Shown piece after piece: positions 29,898-37,788 of a stretch of DNA of 47,812 nucleotides. Origin of the DNA: a virus. Below the pieces are notes generated by a model that saw nothing but the letters and a program-made list of their open reading frames with translations, was not told where the DNA came from and searched no databases. Both the position numbers and the translations under genes were made by a program. Position 1 is the first letter of the stretch. Every line of letters begins with the position of its first letter. The stretch lies in the IMG/VR virus record IMGVR_UViG_3300028809_000022, positions 1-47,812 of that record; one strand, written 5' to 3'.

Positions 29898-32758
29898 TAG
29901 CGGCCTACTGGGGCTACGCCCGTCTTGTTGGTTAACGCTGTCATGACATCATCATCCGAATAAAGTTTGGCGATCCACACATCGATGACCTCTTGGATTC
30001 CGTCTTCGTCCAAGCGCGTCCGGGTTTGGCCGGCCTTCGAAGCGTCTTCGATCAAGTTTACCGTAGTGCCGCCCTTATTGCTCGGTACGCCGTTCGCCAC
30101 GCTGTCTAGTGTCTTATCGAGCTTGGCACTGGTCTCGGCGGTAGTAACACGTTCCCCTTTCTGCAACAACCACGTGCCGGTTTCTGGAACAGAGTCGATG
30201 CCATCGTGCGCCATGCCTGCCAGGGCGACGCCTTCTGCGACGGCAGTAGTCGAGAGGATACCTGCAGTGGCCGGTACCGAGTTTGCGCCGAATGATGCGA
30301 GGGACGCCAAGGCAGCGGCAGGCGCGTAGGCCGCGGCGATAGCCGAACCAGTGACGCCAGCCTGCACGACAGCGGCGGCCGATGTGGTAGAACCGACGAG
30401 TAGCTGAACCCCTTGGTAAACCAGCCACTGGGCCGCCATCTTCACCAGCGCTCCGACGATCGCCGATACCATCTGCTTCCCGAGATCTGCGAAGGCTTCC
30501 CCTACGGATTTGGTGCCGTCGAGAATCGACATGAAGCTTTCCGCCAAGCCGTCGGTAAGCGTATCGAGGGTCCCGGTTACGAACTGCGCGGCCTGCTCAC
30601 TGTAATTCGTGGCTTCCTCCGCCCAGTTCGCCCACCCTTCAGACGCGCCGAGGAAGAAGCTTTGCTGCGCGGCATCAATTTGGTTGTAGTAGTCCTGCTG
30701 CATCACCAAGCGGGAGGCCAGGTTCTCTTCAAGAATGGCCGTCTCTTGGTTGTACAGGTCTTCGCTGATCTGGCCCTTGTTGAACTGGGCGTTAAGCCGG
30801 TCGATCTCCGCTTGGTACTCTTTGCGGATCTGTAGGTCTTCTTTCAGGCGTTCGCGGGCTTTCTCGCCCATGCCTAGGCCGGTCAAGGACGAATCCAAGC
30901 CTTCCTGCGCCTGCGCCAGTTTGCTCGCTTGGTTCTCTTGGAACGCGGCCAGCTTCTCCGCTTCCGCAGTTGCCTGTTTGCGCGCGGCGATCTCTTGCTC
31001 TAGGGCGACATTTCGTTTCAGCTGGGCGCGAAGAAGTTCTTCGCTGGCCAATAGGGACTTTTGATCCTCGGTGCGAATGTCCTTCGCTTTGATGTCGGCG
31101 ATCTGCTGTTCGAATCGCGCCAACGCTTGAGCCTGCGCGCCGAGTTTTTCGTTCGTCTCGCTCTGAAGCTGTAGCGCCGCGGCCTGCTGGCGCAGAGTAT
31201 CCAGCATCCGCTGGCCGGCGTCTTCGCGGAAAGTCGGGCCCTTAGGTCCGGTAGTCTCTTTGAACTGCGCTTCGGCGGCTTTGCGCAGCTGTTGGATCTG
31301 AGCTTCGCTGTATTGAACACCGCGTTTCGCGGCTGCGGCGACTTGCTTGTCGATCTCCGCGAAGCGCTTAGCGAGTTGAACGGATTTGGATTCGCTTTGC
31401 TCCAGACCTCTGTTCAATGCCTCTACGGCAGCGATGCCGGCGCGGTCTTCGGCGGCGGTCTTCGCAGTAGCGGCGGCGCGCTTCCGGCTTTCCTCCTGCT
31501 GGACGAGAAGATCGGTGATCTCCTTCTCCGTTTGCTCGCGGCGGAAATCATCGGCCGGCGCTAAGTTGCCGATACCATCCGTTGAGTTCAGCCGGTCGGC
31601 GTTCTGGATATCGGCCAGGCGCTGATTCAGGGTTTTCAGCTTGCTTTCGAGCGTACCCTCTCGACCGATGTCGAGCATGGCGTCCCATGCGCCTTTTGCC
31701 GCATCCTTGACGATCTTCCATGCCCCCTCAACGTACCCGAGGTCGCTGGTGATCTTGTTCGCGCGGCTGGTGACCGCTTCCGCGTACGCCTGTTCGGCCA
31801 GGTTGGCGGCGCCTTGCGCATCGCCTTGGCGCTGCAAGGCTTCGATCTGTGCGTAGGTCGAAGCGGTCAGGAAATTCATCGAGTCGTTTAACTCGCGAAT
31901 CGCCTTCACAGGGTCTTTCGCGAGCTTCTCGAAGTCCTTGACGGTCTCTTCGGCTGCTTTGCCAGTAGCCTCCTCCATTTTGATAGCGGCGATCGCGATG
32001 GTGTCGAACGATGCCGCCGGGATACGACTGGACGACGCGAGCTGCGCCAAGACCGAAGCAGCTTTACCAACGGTGCCAACGACTTCCCCGACACTCTCCG
32101 CGGTATCCGCGAGTTGGCCGGAAGTTACTCCAGCAGCGTTGCCGCTCAGTGTTAGCGCAGTAGTGAACGCCGTAGCTTCATCGCTGCCTTGCTTGTAGGC
32201 CAGGGCCAAAGCGGCGACTGCGGCGGCCGCTACGGTAAGGGGGTTCACCAAGCCTACGATATATCCGCCCAAGGCTTTAGCCGCTGGGCCGACGCCCCCG
32301 AACATGTCCTTGAGCTGCCCACCTTGTTGCAGGAATACGGTTAGGGGGTTCTGGCCGGCTTGGAGCGATACGGCGATGTCGGTAAACTGCGCCGGCACAC
32401 CGCGCAATGCTGCCGCCGTTTGCTTGGCCGTCATGCCCGTTTTGGAAAGCGCGATATCCGCTTGACCTAACGCAGCCCGGGCGGCGTCGATCTGGCCCTT
32501 GTAGACTTTGTAGTCCGATTCGTCCAGGCGATTGGCTTTGCGGTGGGCAGCAAGTTGCTGCTCCATTTTGTCCAGGCGGGAATACGCTGCGACGGTCGGG
32601 TCGATTTGGCCGATCAAACGATCAAGGGCATCGCCTTGGCGCTTGGCCTCTTTGGTAGCGGAGGCCAAAGCGCGTTCGGCTTGATCCATACCGCGCTCGA
32701 AGCCTGCGGTATTCGCGACGAGGTCAACCGTGAGCTGTCCCAGTGAAGAAACACTCAT
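29897..32758 (-). CDS. Tail tape measure protein
   Basis: 953 residues. The N-terminus SVSSLGQLTVDLVANTAGFERGMD, followed by long Ala/Glu/Lys coiled coils and a hydrophobic segment (GGYIVGLVNPLTVAAAAVAALAL), is typical of lambda gpH-like tape measures. The lambda-type motif LRGVPAQFTDIAVSLQAGQNP is clear. Length fixes tail length. A hydrophobic Ala-rich stretch near the C-terminus may help membrane passage. The chaperone pair G/GT is encoded just upstream, but a GIY-YIG gene separates them. Confidence 0.92.
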   Translation of the reverse strand: MSVSSLGQLTVDLVANTAGFERGMDQAERALASATKEAKRQGDALDRLIGQIDPTVAAYSRLDKMEQQLAAHRKANRLDESDYKVYKGQIDAARAALGQADIALSKTGMTAKQTAAALRGVPAQFTDIAVSLQAGQNPLTVFLQQGGQLKDMFGGVGPAAKALGGYIVGLVNPLTVAAAAVAALALAYKQGSDEATAFTTALTLSGNAAGVTSGQLADTAESVGEVVGTVGKAASVLAQLASSSRIPAASFDTIAIAAIKMEEATGKAAEETVKDFEKLAKDPVKAIRELNDSMNFLTASTYAQIEALQRQGDAQGAANLAEQAYAEAVTSRANKITSDLGYVEGAWKIVKDAAKGAWDAMLDIGREGTLESKLKTLNQRLADIQNADRLNSTDGIGNLAPADDFRREQTEKEITDLLVQQEESRKRAAATAKTAAEDRAGIAAVEALNRGLEQSESKSVQLAKRFAEIDKQVAAAAKRGVQYSEAQIQQLRKAAEAQFKETTGPKGPTFREDAGQRMLDTLRQQAAALQLQSETNEKLGAQAQALARFEQQIADIKAKDIRTEDQKSLLASEELLRAQLKRNVALEQEIAARKQATAEAEKLAAFQENQASKLAQAQEGLDSSLTGLGMGEKARERLKEDLQIRKEYQAEIDRLNAQFNKGQISEDLYNQETAILEENLASRLVMQQDYYNQIDAAQQSFFLGASEGWANWAEEATNYSEQAAQFVTGTLDTLTDGLAESFMSILDGTKSVGEAFADLGKQMVSAIVGALVKMAAQWLVYQGVQLLVGSTTSAAAVVQAGVTGSAIAAAYAPAAALASLASFGANSVPATAGILSTTAVAEGVALAGMAHDGIDSVPETGTWLLQKGERVTTAETSAKLDKTLDSVANGVPSNKGGTTVNLIEDASKAGQTRTRLDEDGIQEVIDVWIAKLYSDDDVMTALTNKTGVAPVGR

Positions 32759-32759
32759 A

Positions 32760-33575
32760 TCAAACCACCATCTTATAGCGTTTAAAGCTAACGATTTGAG
32801 AGATCAAGGTTTGACTAACACCGAACTCTTCTGCTAGGTGGGACTGACGTTCGCCATTGGCTACCCTGCTGCGGATATCTAGGATTTGTTCGCGGGAGAA
32901 CTGCCCTCTGGACATGCTACTGGCGAGTTTGAATTCATCAGTGTGCTTCCTTCCGATCAGCGCTGCTCTGGTTTTCTCGATAGCCTCTTGCGGGCGTTTC
33001 CGACCCCGGAGTTTTTGCATACGCTTTTCTATCGTTTCGGCCGATTGTTTCTTACCGGTGTTTAGTTCCCGCAGATGCTGCTTACGTTCCTCGGAGATAG
33101 TACGACCGCGATGTGCTGCAGCGATCTTCGCTTTGGTCTCTGCCGATAGGACTCGCCCGACCCCTTTACCCTTACGCCCGGCGCTAATTCGTTCGCAAAC
33201 CTCCTTAGGTTCTGTGCGGCCTCGACGATGCGTATTTCCGCGGGCACGTTCGGCTGCTGCCGTTTTGGCTTCGTATGTGTGCCGGTACCCAAGAACAGAG
33301 CCGGCAACCTTGCAGATGTTGTACGCGGGTTTCAGAACGTCGATAGCGCGTTGCTCGTACCAGATCAGATCGGCCTTAGCGCATACGAGCAGTTTTTTGA
33401 ACTGGAAGGCGGCTTCGCCGTACTTGTTCCAAGCGCGCTGCATAACCGTAGAATGATGTTCGCCGTTCGATAGCTGGCGAACATGTTCTTTCCATCGCTT
33501 GGTGAAGCTGACAGCGCTTCCGACGTAGCACTTGCCGTTCTGTAGGTTCGTGATCTGGTAGATGCCGGTATTCAA
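32760..33575 (-). CDS. GIY-YIG homing endonuclease
   Basis: 271 residues. It starts with TTG at 33575, with GGGGAG 6 bases upstream. The GIY-YIG catalytic domain is at residues 1-90 (TGIYQITNLQNGKCYVGSA, with Arg27 in TKRWKEH and a Glu in WYEQRA). Then there are repeated NUMOD3-like segments (SAETKAKIAAAHRGR; SEERKQHLRELNTGKK) and a C-terminal HTH (RQSHLAEEFGVSQTLISQIV). This is the layout of I-TevI-like homing enzymes. It lies between the tape measure and its chaperone, which are otherwise contiguous, so it is a free-standing insertion. Confidence 0.9.
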   Translation of the reverse strand: MNTGIYQITNLQNGKCYVGSAVSFTKRWKEHVRQLSNGEHHSTVMQRAWNKYGEAAFQFKKLLVCAKADLIWYEQRAIDVLKPAYNICKVAGSVLGYRHTYEAKTAAAERARGNTHRRGRTEPKEVCERISAGRKGKGVGRVLSAETKAKIAAAHRGRTISEERKQHLRELNTGKKQSAETIEKRMQKLRGRKRPQEAIEKTRAALIGRKHTDEFKLASSMSRGQFSREQILDIRSRVANGERQSHLAEEFGVSQTLISQIVSFKRYKMVV

Positions 33576-33586
33576 ATCACGCTCCC

Positions 33587-33991
33587 CTATCGTTGGGCTT
33601 TGAAGACGTCTAGAGATCGCTTGGAGCCCTGCAACACCTTCAGGAAATCTTGAGGCGTAGCATACCGCAATTCGTCGTCTTCGCCTGCAGTACGGTTAGG
33701 AATGAAATCAGAAATTTTCGTGTTCTTGTTGCCCATCAGCCGGGCGCCGGTGGAGCAAATCAAAGCGGCGGCTTGCTCTACCCGTTCGGCGATATTCAAG
33801 CCCCCGCGGCGCCGGATGTAATCCGCCCATTGGCGCGCCTCGATCATCGACATGTTCTGTTGGGCTTCGGCGATCGTTCGACCGCCGATCCCATTCATCA
33901 CTAGTTCGAACCAGAGGTCGTCGGGGGCTTCGGCTTTCCCGAGTTGACTTCGTTTACCGCAGTGATCAGTGCGAGAAACAACGTATCGCAC
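33587..33991 (-). CDS. Tape measure chaperone, T extension of the G-T frameshift product
   Basis: The reading frame downstream of the G gene. It has no need of its own start: the -1 shift at 33934-33940 joins it as ...SGK/AEAPDDLWFELVMNG, giving a GT fusion of about 230 residues from 34281 to 33587. The part after the shift (TIAEAQQNMSMIEARQWADYI) is helical like the T domain of lambda, which binds the tape measure. Bases upstream of the shift in this frame are not expected to be translated. Confidence 0.8.
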   Translation of the reverse strand: MRYVVSRTDHCGKRSQLGKAEAPDDLWFELVMNGIGGRTIAEAQQNMSMIEARQWADYIRRRGGLNIAERVEQAAALICSTGARLMGNKNTKISDFIPNRTAGEDDELRYATPQDFLKVLQGSKRSLDVFKAQR

Positions 33992-34281
33992 ATAGCACCT
34001 TGGCCCTTGGTGGAAGTGCCCAAGACATCGCCAGCGTTGAACAGCGGGACACCTTGCTCGTTACAAACCATGGTAGCGATACGCGCGGCCAGGTGCTCTT
34101 GATGACCTTCGGCAGCACGCCAAGTGTTTGTTATCGTGTGGTAACTAGCACGCTTTACATACACGTAGGCGTGTAACTCTTCGCCTTCGATGTTGTGCCA
34201 TGAGATCTCTCGCTTGACGAGGGGCTCGTTAACGAAAGCCCCCTTTGCCGCCATTTCTTTCAGGTTAAGGAGATCAGTCAT
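33901..34281 (-). CDS. Tape measure chaperone G
   Basis: 126 residues. A G-type tail assembly chaperone: it begins MTDLLNLKEMAAKGAFV and has helical GHQEHLAARIATMVCNEQG. The end (NSGKPKPPTTSGSN) is a short Pro-rich tail after the slip site. In lambda-like phages G and the frameshift product GT coat the tape measure during tail assembly. The gene follows the major tail protein by 3 bases. Confidence 0.82.
   Translation of the reverse strand: MTDLLNLKEMAAKGAFVNEPLVKREISWHNIEGEELHAYVYVKRASYHTITNTWRAAEGHQEHLAARIATMVCNEQGVPLFNAGDVLGTSTKGQGAMCDTLFLALITAVNEVNSGKPKPPTTSGSN
33934..33940 (-). promoter_or_regulatory. Programmed -1 frameshift site GGGAAAG
   Basis: On the minus strand, zero-frame codons TCG GGA AAG contain the heptamer G-GGA-AAG, the same slippery sequence as in lambda G/GT. 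A slip of one base back changes reading from SGKPKP to SGKAEAPDD, into the T frame. A conserved site at the right overlap of the two frames makes this almost certain. Confidence 0.85.
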
Positions 34282-34284
34282 GGG

Positions 34285-34767
34285 TTAGCTCGACGATTTA
34301 GGGACGACGATCGGTTCACCCGATACCTGGATGCCCACGGTCGAGGTGACCATGGTGTTAAGGCCGAAGGTGAACGGATAGCTGTTCATGTAGCCTTCGA
34401 AGGTGATCCAACTGCGAGTTGGCGGCAGAACGAATTCATCGTCGCCCGAACTGTCGGTGCCAACGGTCGGCGATGCGGTGCCGTCAGAGAAGCCAACCGC
34501 CCACTGCAGAGTGGTGCCGGCGGTTTTCAGTTGGTGCAGACGGATATGCGCGGGGTCGGACGGGTCGAACTGCAGGCCGAAGGTAGCTGCGCCTGGAGTA
34601 GCGAGACCGGCCTCGTAAGTACGAGTCAGATCGTTCAGACAGGTGGTTTCGATCTGGTCGATAGCGGTGTCGATACCGTCCAGGGAGGTAATGCAACCTA
34701 CGTCGATCAAGCTGCCGTCGGCAGGATCGATCGCAAACAGGTCCGTACCTTGCGACTTGATGGTCAT
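34285..34767 (-). CDS. Major tail protein
   Basis: 160 residues with AAGAGG 8 bases upstream. The pattern DVGCITSLDGIDTAIDQIETTCLND matches lambda gpV/HK97-like tube proteins. The C-terminus is strand-rich. It is located between the tail terminator and the G chaperone, the conserved place for the tube gene. A repeating hexameric ring of this protein forms the tail. Confidence 0.85.
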   Translation of the reverse strand: MTIKSQGTDLFAIDPADGSLIDVGCITSLDGIDTAIDQIETTCLNDLTRTYEAGLATPGAATFGLQFDPSDPAHIRLHQLKTAGTTLQWAVGFSDGTASPTVGTDSSGDDEFVLPPTRSWITFEGYMNSYPFTFGLNTMVTSTVGIQVSGEPIVVPKSSS

Positions 34768-34779
34768 TAGTGAAGCCTC

Positions 34780-35148
34780 TTAAGTTCGGTTGACAAGCCA
34801 GTCCAAATCGAAACTGGTTCGGTACAGCTTGGTTTCTTCGTCACGCATGTTACCCCGATAGCCAGTAATGTAGCAATCGGTCTCCACAGCGTAGCGTATA
34901 GCTTTCGCCGCGTCGGTACTGGATTTGGTCGTCAGGCCGTATACGTCCACCTGTAGGCTGGAACGATCGGCATCCGGGCGGCAGTTCAGCATGTTGAACG
35001 GGTCGCCGCCGATCCACTGATAGACAGCGTAGGGCTTAGCTACGTCTTGTGGCGCTTCGCCAAAAGGATAGATGCGAGGCTCCGGGCCACCGAGCAACGC
35101 TTGCACGGTCGGGTCGGCTTTGCACACGATGTAGAAGGGTACGTCCAT
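34780..35148 (-). CDS. Tail terminator/completion protein (DUF3168-like)
   Basis: 122 residues. The segments ADPTVQALLGGPEPRIYPFGEAPQD and KPYAVYQWIGG, followed by SSLQVDVYGLT, are the DUF3168 family pattern. That family contains the tail-terminator proteins that cap the tail tube at the head side. It lies next to the major tail gene, as usual. Its start is 10 bases after the stop of the gp10-like gene, with a duplicated 11-base segment between. Confidence 0.82.
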   Translation of the reverse strand: MDVPFYIVCKADPTVQALLGGPEPRIYPFGEAPQDVAKPYAVYQWIGGDPFNMLNCRPDADRSSLQVDVYGLTTKSSTDAAKAIRYAVETDCYITGYRGNMRDEETKLYRTSFDLDWLVNRT

Positions 35149-35154
35149 CAGTTC

Positions 35155-35176
35155 AGCCCTAGTTTAGCCCTAGTTT
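35155..35176. repeat. Tandem 11-base duplication at the end of the gp10-like gene
   Basis: AGCCCTAGTTT occurs twice in a row (35155-35165 and 35166-35176). In the minus-strand reading it makes the stop TAG of the gp10-like gene. Removing one copy leaves the same last residues LGLN but a TGA that overlaps the next ATG (TGATG). Confidence 0.85.
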
Positions 35177-35602
35177 AATCAGTTGGAACTTCGCGCTGGA
35201 CAAGAATTCCTGGAAGACTGCCTGCCGGTTCTGCGCGAGCGCGTTGCGCATGAAAGGCTGTGCGCGACTGCGAGCGGTACCCAGCTCGACCCACCACCAG
35301 TAGAAGGTGTTGCCGCCGCGCTGCCCTCGTTTCGTCTTGCGCACACCCACGGAGATCTTGGTCGCGCCGGTCTCGTTGAAGAACTTCGTGTCTTCTACCA
35401 TGGCGATGTTTAGCGCGATGTTGTTCGGCGTGGCGGGGTCGTCGATGCGCGACGCCCGGTCCTTCGCGTCGACGAGGACTAGATCCATCGCGTCTTTCGC
35501 AGCCGGAATCACGACCTGGCGCTGCAGCTCTTGCGGCAGGGTGCGGAAAACCCTAGAAAGCTCGTCAGCGCCTTTCAGCTTGTACGTGATGTAATCAGCC
35601 AT
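35159..35602 (-). CDS. HK97 gp10-like head-tail protein
   Basis: 147 residues with GAGGG 7 bases upstream. The N-terminus (LKGADELSRVFRTLPQELQRQVV) and the later GKRTK-like basic loop (VRKTKRGQRGGNTFYWWWVELGTARSRAQPFMRNAL) match the HK97 gp10 family (tail component joining neck and tube). The family's ELGT-x-x-x-x-A-x-P-F-x-R-P motif appears as ELGTARSRAQPFMRNA. It follows the non-coding stretch at 35603-35832, so it heads a transcript. Confidence 0.88.
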   Translation of the reverse strand: MADYITYKLKGADELSRVFRTLPQELQRQVVIPAAKDAMDLVLVDAKDRASRIDDPATPNNIALNIAMVEDTKFFNETGATKISVGVRKTKRGQRGGNTFYWWWVELGTARSRAQPFMRNALAQNRQAVFQEFLSSAKFQLIKLGLN

Positions 35603-35627
35603 GGTCGAACCCTCGCGAGATGGGCTG

Positions 35628-35633
35628 AGTATA
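35628..35633 (-). promoter_or_regulatory. Possible -10 box for tail genes
   Basis: TATACT on the minus strand (35633-35628) lies about 25 bases ahead of the gp10-like start and just after the terminator. The best -35 candidate at the right spacing would fall inside the terminator hairpin and is poor, so this is a weak candidate. Confidence 0.25.
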
Positions 35634-35642
35634 CCGCAAAAG

Positions 35643-35664
35643 AAAACCCGCCGAAGCGGGTTTT
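35643..35664 (-). terminator. UUCG-capped terminator before the gp10-like gene
   Basis: On the minus strand AAAACCCGC-TTCG-GCGGGTTTT is a 9-base-pair hairpin followed by CTTTT. It stops transcripts coming from the methyltransferase gene and separates the moron-like genes from the tail genes. The symmetric A and T runs make it bidirectional. Confidence 0.85.
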
Positions 35665-35832
35665 GGTCTGAGCATTTGAGCTTGCTACGCAGAGGCTTCT
35701 CAGTGTTTTCGGATGGCCGGTGCTGATCTCCGGCTTTTTACGATCCGACCGGCAAGTCGTAAATCTGCAGGGTGGTAGTACGGTCTTAACCCTTGCGTCA
35801 CATCAGCCTGTGCATCCATCCGAAACACAATC
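35665..35832. other. Non-coding stretch between methyltransferase and gp10-like gene
   Basis: No convincing gene. On the plus strand GCCGG, a 9-base loop and CCGGC followed by TTTTT (about 35713-35740) looks like a terminator pointing against the late genes. TTACGA/TCGTAA beside it adds a second hairpin. A 60-codon frame on the minus strand through this area is read as chance: no ribosome binding site and basic, random composition. Confidence 0.4.
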
Positions 35833-36465
35833 TTAGCCCGCAACCCGCTTAAACGCAAACGACATGATGCCTTCCCGGCCAAGGTCGCTCTCTACGCGGT
35901 TCATCTCTACGCATTCGAAGCCCTGCTCGGCGCACCAGTTGATGAAGCCGGTGGACGAGAAGTACCATAAATGCTCGCCGGGCTTGTAGTGCTTTGAACC
36001 GGTCACATCACTGCCGTCGAATTCAAAGATGGGCAGCGAGACGAACAGCCATTCGCGGACTTCGGCCAGGAGTGCTCGCGGATCGGGAATATGTTCCAGC
36101 GAATCCCAGCAGGTGATCGCCTTTACGTCGCCCATCACGTCGCTGTAAGGGTTCCGGTAACACCCATTGCCTCGGAGCCAGGTAACGGCATCCGCGCAGA
36201 CATCGTAGCCCCAACCACCGGACTCCTGAACATACCGACCGCCTCCGATCCCGATATCTACAGTGTCGATGGGTTTGCAGTATTTGCCTACCAGCTCCAG
36301 CCGAGCGCGAGTCAGCAAAGCGCCCATCTTGGTGTTGTCGAGCTTCTGGTAATGGGCGAAGTAATCGCCGCTATACAGCATCGGCGGGCGGCTGTGCCAG
36401 CCGTACCCCTTCTCAGGGCTCCAGAGCAGACAATCCGTCAAACCAGTTGGCAAGCTTTGCGTCAT
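35833..36465 (-). CDS. SAM-dependent methyltransferase (class I, Methyltransf_23-like)
   Basis: 210 residues. ATG 36465 follows AAGAGGA at 9 bases; an in-frame ATG at 36492 lies within the upstream gene without such a site. Motif I is TVDIGIGGGRY. The acidic loop and post-I strand are in GWGYDVCADAV, and the motif-IV-like AITCWDSLEHIPDP is typical of small-molecule or sugar methylases of the UbiE type. The substrate is unknown. It begins inside the end of the glycosyltransferase-like gene (53-base overlap), so the two probably work together. Both are atypical guests in the head-tail joining gene run. Confidence 0.8.
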   Translation of the reverse strand: MTQSLPTGLTDCLLWSPEKGYGWHSRPPMLYSGDYFAHYQKLDNTKMGALLTRARLELVGKYCKPIDTVDIGIGGGRYVQESGGWGYDVCADAVTWLRGNGCYRNPYSDVMGDVKAITCWDSLEHIPDPRALLAEVREWLFVSLPIFEFDGSDVTGSKHYKPGEHLWYFSSTGFINWCAEQGFECVEMNRVESDLGREGIMSFAFKRVAG

Positions 36466-37246
36466 AATTCGAAATCCTCTTATCACAGCCATGCTGTTTC
36501 AGTCTGCAGCGACAGAAATTGTCTGGCACCGCGAAGGTAATGTTAGTTTGCCCTTTCGGGGTAATCAGCTCCGGCGCATTGTACCCGCCTTGGCCACCGC
36601 ATACGATCCATGCAGGAACTTTAGCGCAAAGGGCGGCGGGGACAATCCATCCGATACCGCCGATCACTGCCGCTGCGCCCTGTACGAGCGCCAGCAGTTG
36701 TTCGACTGGCAGTTCACCTTTGTGGTAGCGCACGTGGGCGGGCGGCTCAGATCCAACGAGCCACTCCTGGCCGTCCTGAAGGTCCGCAACGCTAACCACC
36801 TTGTATCCGAGCAACCGAGCTTCCCAAGCTGCCCGATAAATGTACTCTGGATCTGGATTCCTCGTATCCGCGCGCCATTCCTGACGCACCGTCACTGGCC
36901 GAACGACAACGTACTTCCCGGTCTCAGGGGATGGCGGCAGCGGCGGTAAGTCAAACTCAGCCGGCGCCACGCCGAAGCACGCAGTCATGCCGGGGATAAT
37001 GCCTTCGGTGCCGTAACGAATTTGGCGCGTAGGTTGCGGGCCAGGGGGTACAACCCAGTTCGTGTGCCGCGCGATGTTCTTCGACTGGGTGCGGAGCGTG
37101 GTTTGCGGTCGGATGAAGTGCACGTTTGGCAGGTCGGCCAGTAGCTCAGGCCACGGAGTATCGATGTAGAGCGGACCGGTTAGGTTTTTGATGAAGGCGC
37201 GGGCATATAGGGAGTCACCCAAACCGCGCATAGCATTGATTATCAT
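36413..37246 (-). CDS. GT9-like glycosyltransferase (heptosyltransferase family)
   Basis: 277 residues. The start MIINAMRGLGDSLYARAFIKNL has the RxGDxL-x-x-x-P-type loop of GT9 enzymes (ADP-heptose:LPS heptosyltransferases). The C-terminal half shows the nucleotide-sugar-binding lobe (LVQGAAAVIGGIGWIVPAALCAKVPAWIVCGG), where the family has a G-x-D-S/T-G-x-x-H-x-A motif; here it reads GGIGWIVPAA, so the key Asp/His are replaced. It may bind or act on a different sugar, or be inactive. The ATGA start is coupled to a 57-residue gene. Modification of host LPS, phage virion or DNA are possible jobs. Confidence 0.6.
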   Translation of the reverse strand: MIINAMRGLGDSLYARAFIKNLTGPLYIDTPWPELLADLPNVHFIRPQTTLRTQSKNIARHTNWVVPPGPQPTRQIRYGTEGIIPGMTACFGVAPAEFDLPPLPPSPETGKYVVVRPVTVRQEWRADTRNPDPEYIYRAAWEARLLGYKVVSVADLQDGQEWLVGSEPPAHVRYHKGELPVEQLLALVQGAAAVIGGIGWIVPAALCAKVPAWIVCGGQGGYNAPELITPKGQTNITFAVPDNFCRCRLKQHGCDKRISNYDAKLANWFDGLSALEP

Positions 37247-37416
37247 TTGCCCTCCGACAGCACTTTGCGGAAATGCTCTTTGAGCTTCTCGTAGGCTTCC
37301 GCAGTGAGCGTAAGGTCGGTGTAGTTCTCGCCGTTGTGCTCATACGAAGACAGAAGGCCCAGTTTTACGGTAGGGAACAATCCTTCATCGCTCCCTAGCG
37401 CATAGTGTTCTGCCAT
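37243..37416 (-). CDS. Hypothetical protein, 57 aa
   Basis: It starts at ATG 37416, with AGGAGA 6 bases upstream. The peptide reads MAEHYALGSDEGLFPTVKLG, then LLSSYEHNGENYTDLTLTAE, then AYEKLKEHFRKVLSEGK, with no membrane segment. Its stop overlaps the start of the GT9-like gene (ATGA). It begins 16 bases past the terminator at 37432-37456, so it leads its own transcript, or is reached by read-through. The function is unknown. Confidence 0.65.
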   Translation of the reverse strand: MAEHYALGSDEGLFPTVKLGLLSSYEHNGENYTDLTLTAEAYEKLKEHFRKVLSEGK

Positions 37417-37431
37417 GCTGCATCTCCTGAC

Positions 37432-37456
37432 AAAAAGATCCCGCCATGAGGCGGGA
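37432..37456 (-). terminator. Rho-independent terminator closing a non-coding stretch
   Basis: On the minus strand TCCCGCC-TCAT-GGCGGGA is a perfect 7-base-pair hairpin followed by TCTTTTT. It lies at the end of the 330-base non-coding stretch and 16 bases before the 57-residue gene. Confidence 0.85.
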
Positions 37457-37788
37457 CAAGTGAGGGCCGACGGAGGAATTTGTCTCGGAATTTTTACCGT
37501 GGCTCCGAGTCCACTTATCGCTTACCTCCTAGGGGCCTACCGCGCCAGGCGATAACGGCGCTGCTACGTGCCTAGGACAGCCGGGCTAGTGCGGTTTTCG
37601 CCCTGAATCCCCAATCCGAAACGCCGCGGGGAAAGTCTTAAATTCTAGTGGGCCCTTTTGCTAGGTGGACCCGCAGTTCATCCTATTGTAGGCCGCCCGC
37701 GAAGCTTTCCTTCGATTTGGATAGACGACATGTTTTCTCCTTGCCCCGCCGGGGATCGGCACGCCGATGACCTCCTACGAAACGAACT
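37457..37788 (-). other. Long non-coding stretch in the late operon, possible structured RNA
   Basis: About 330 bases without a convincing gene, the longest gap in the late region. It holds several self-complementary parts: TTATCGC/GCGATAA (37515-37521 with 37549-37555), CTCGGA/TCCGAG (37484-37489 with 37504-37509), and a GGCGT-type hairpin near 37749-37775 (ATCGGC/GCCGAT). On the minus strand a strong AAGGAG and ATG near 37732 would start only a 17-residue peptide. It ends in the terminator at 37432-37456. A released small RNA or a decayed gene are both possible. Confidence 0.45.

Noticed and set aside
35700-35882. A 60-codon minus-strand frame between methyltransferase and gp10-like gene
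   Set aside because: No ribosome binding site; basic, random composition; it overlaps the end of the methyltransferase gene and hairpin structures.
37420-37788. Group I intron in the late operon
   Set aside because: The conserved P7/S-core was not recognised and there are no split exons of one gene around it. It is kept only as a structured non-coding stretch.
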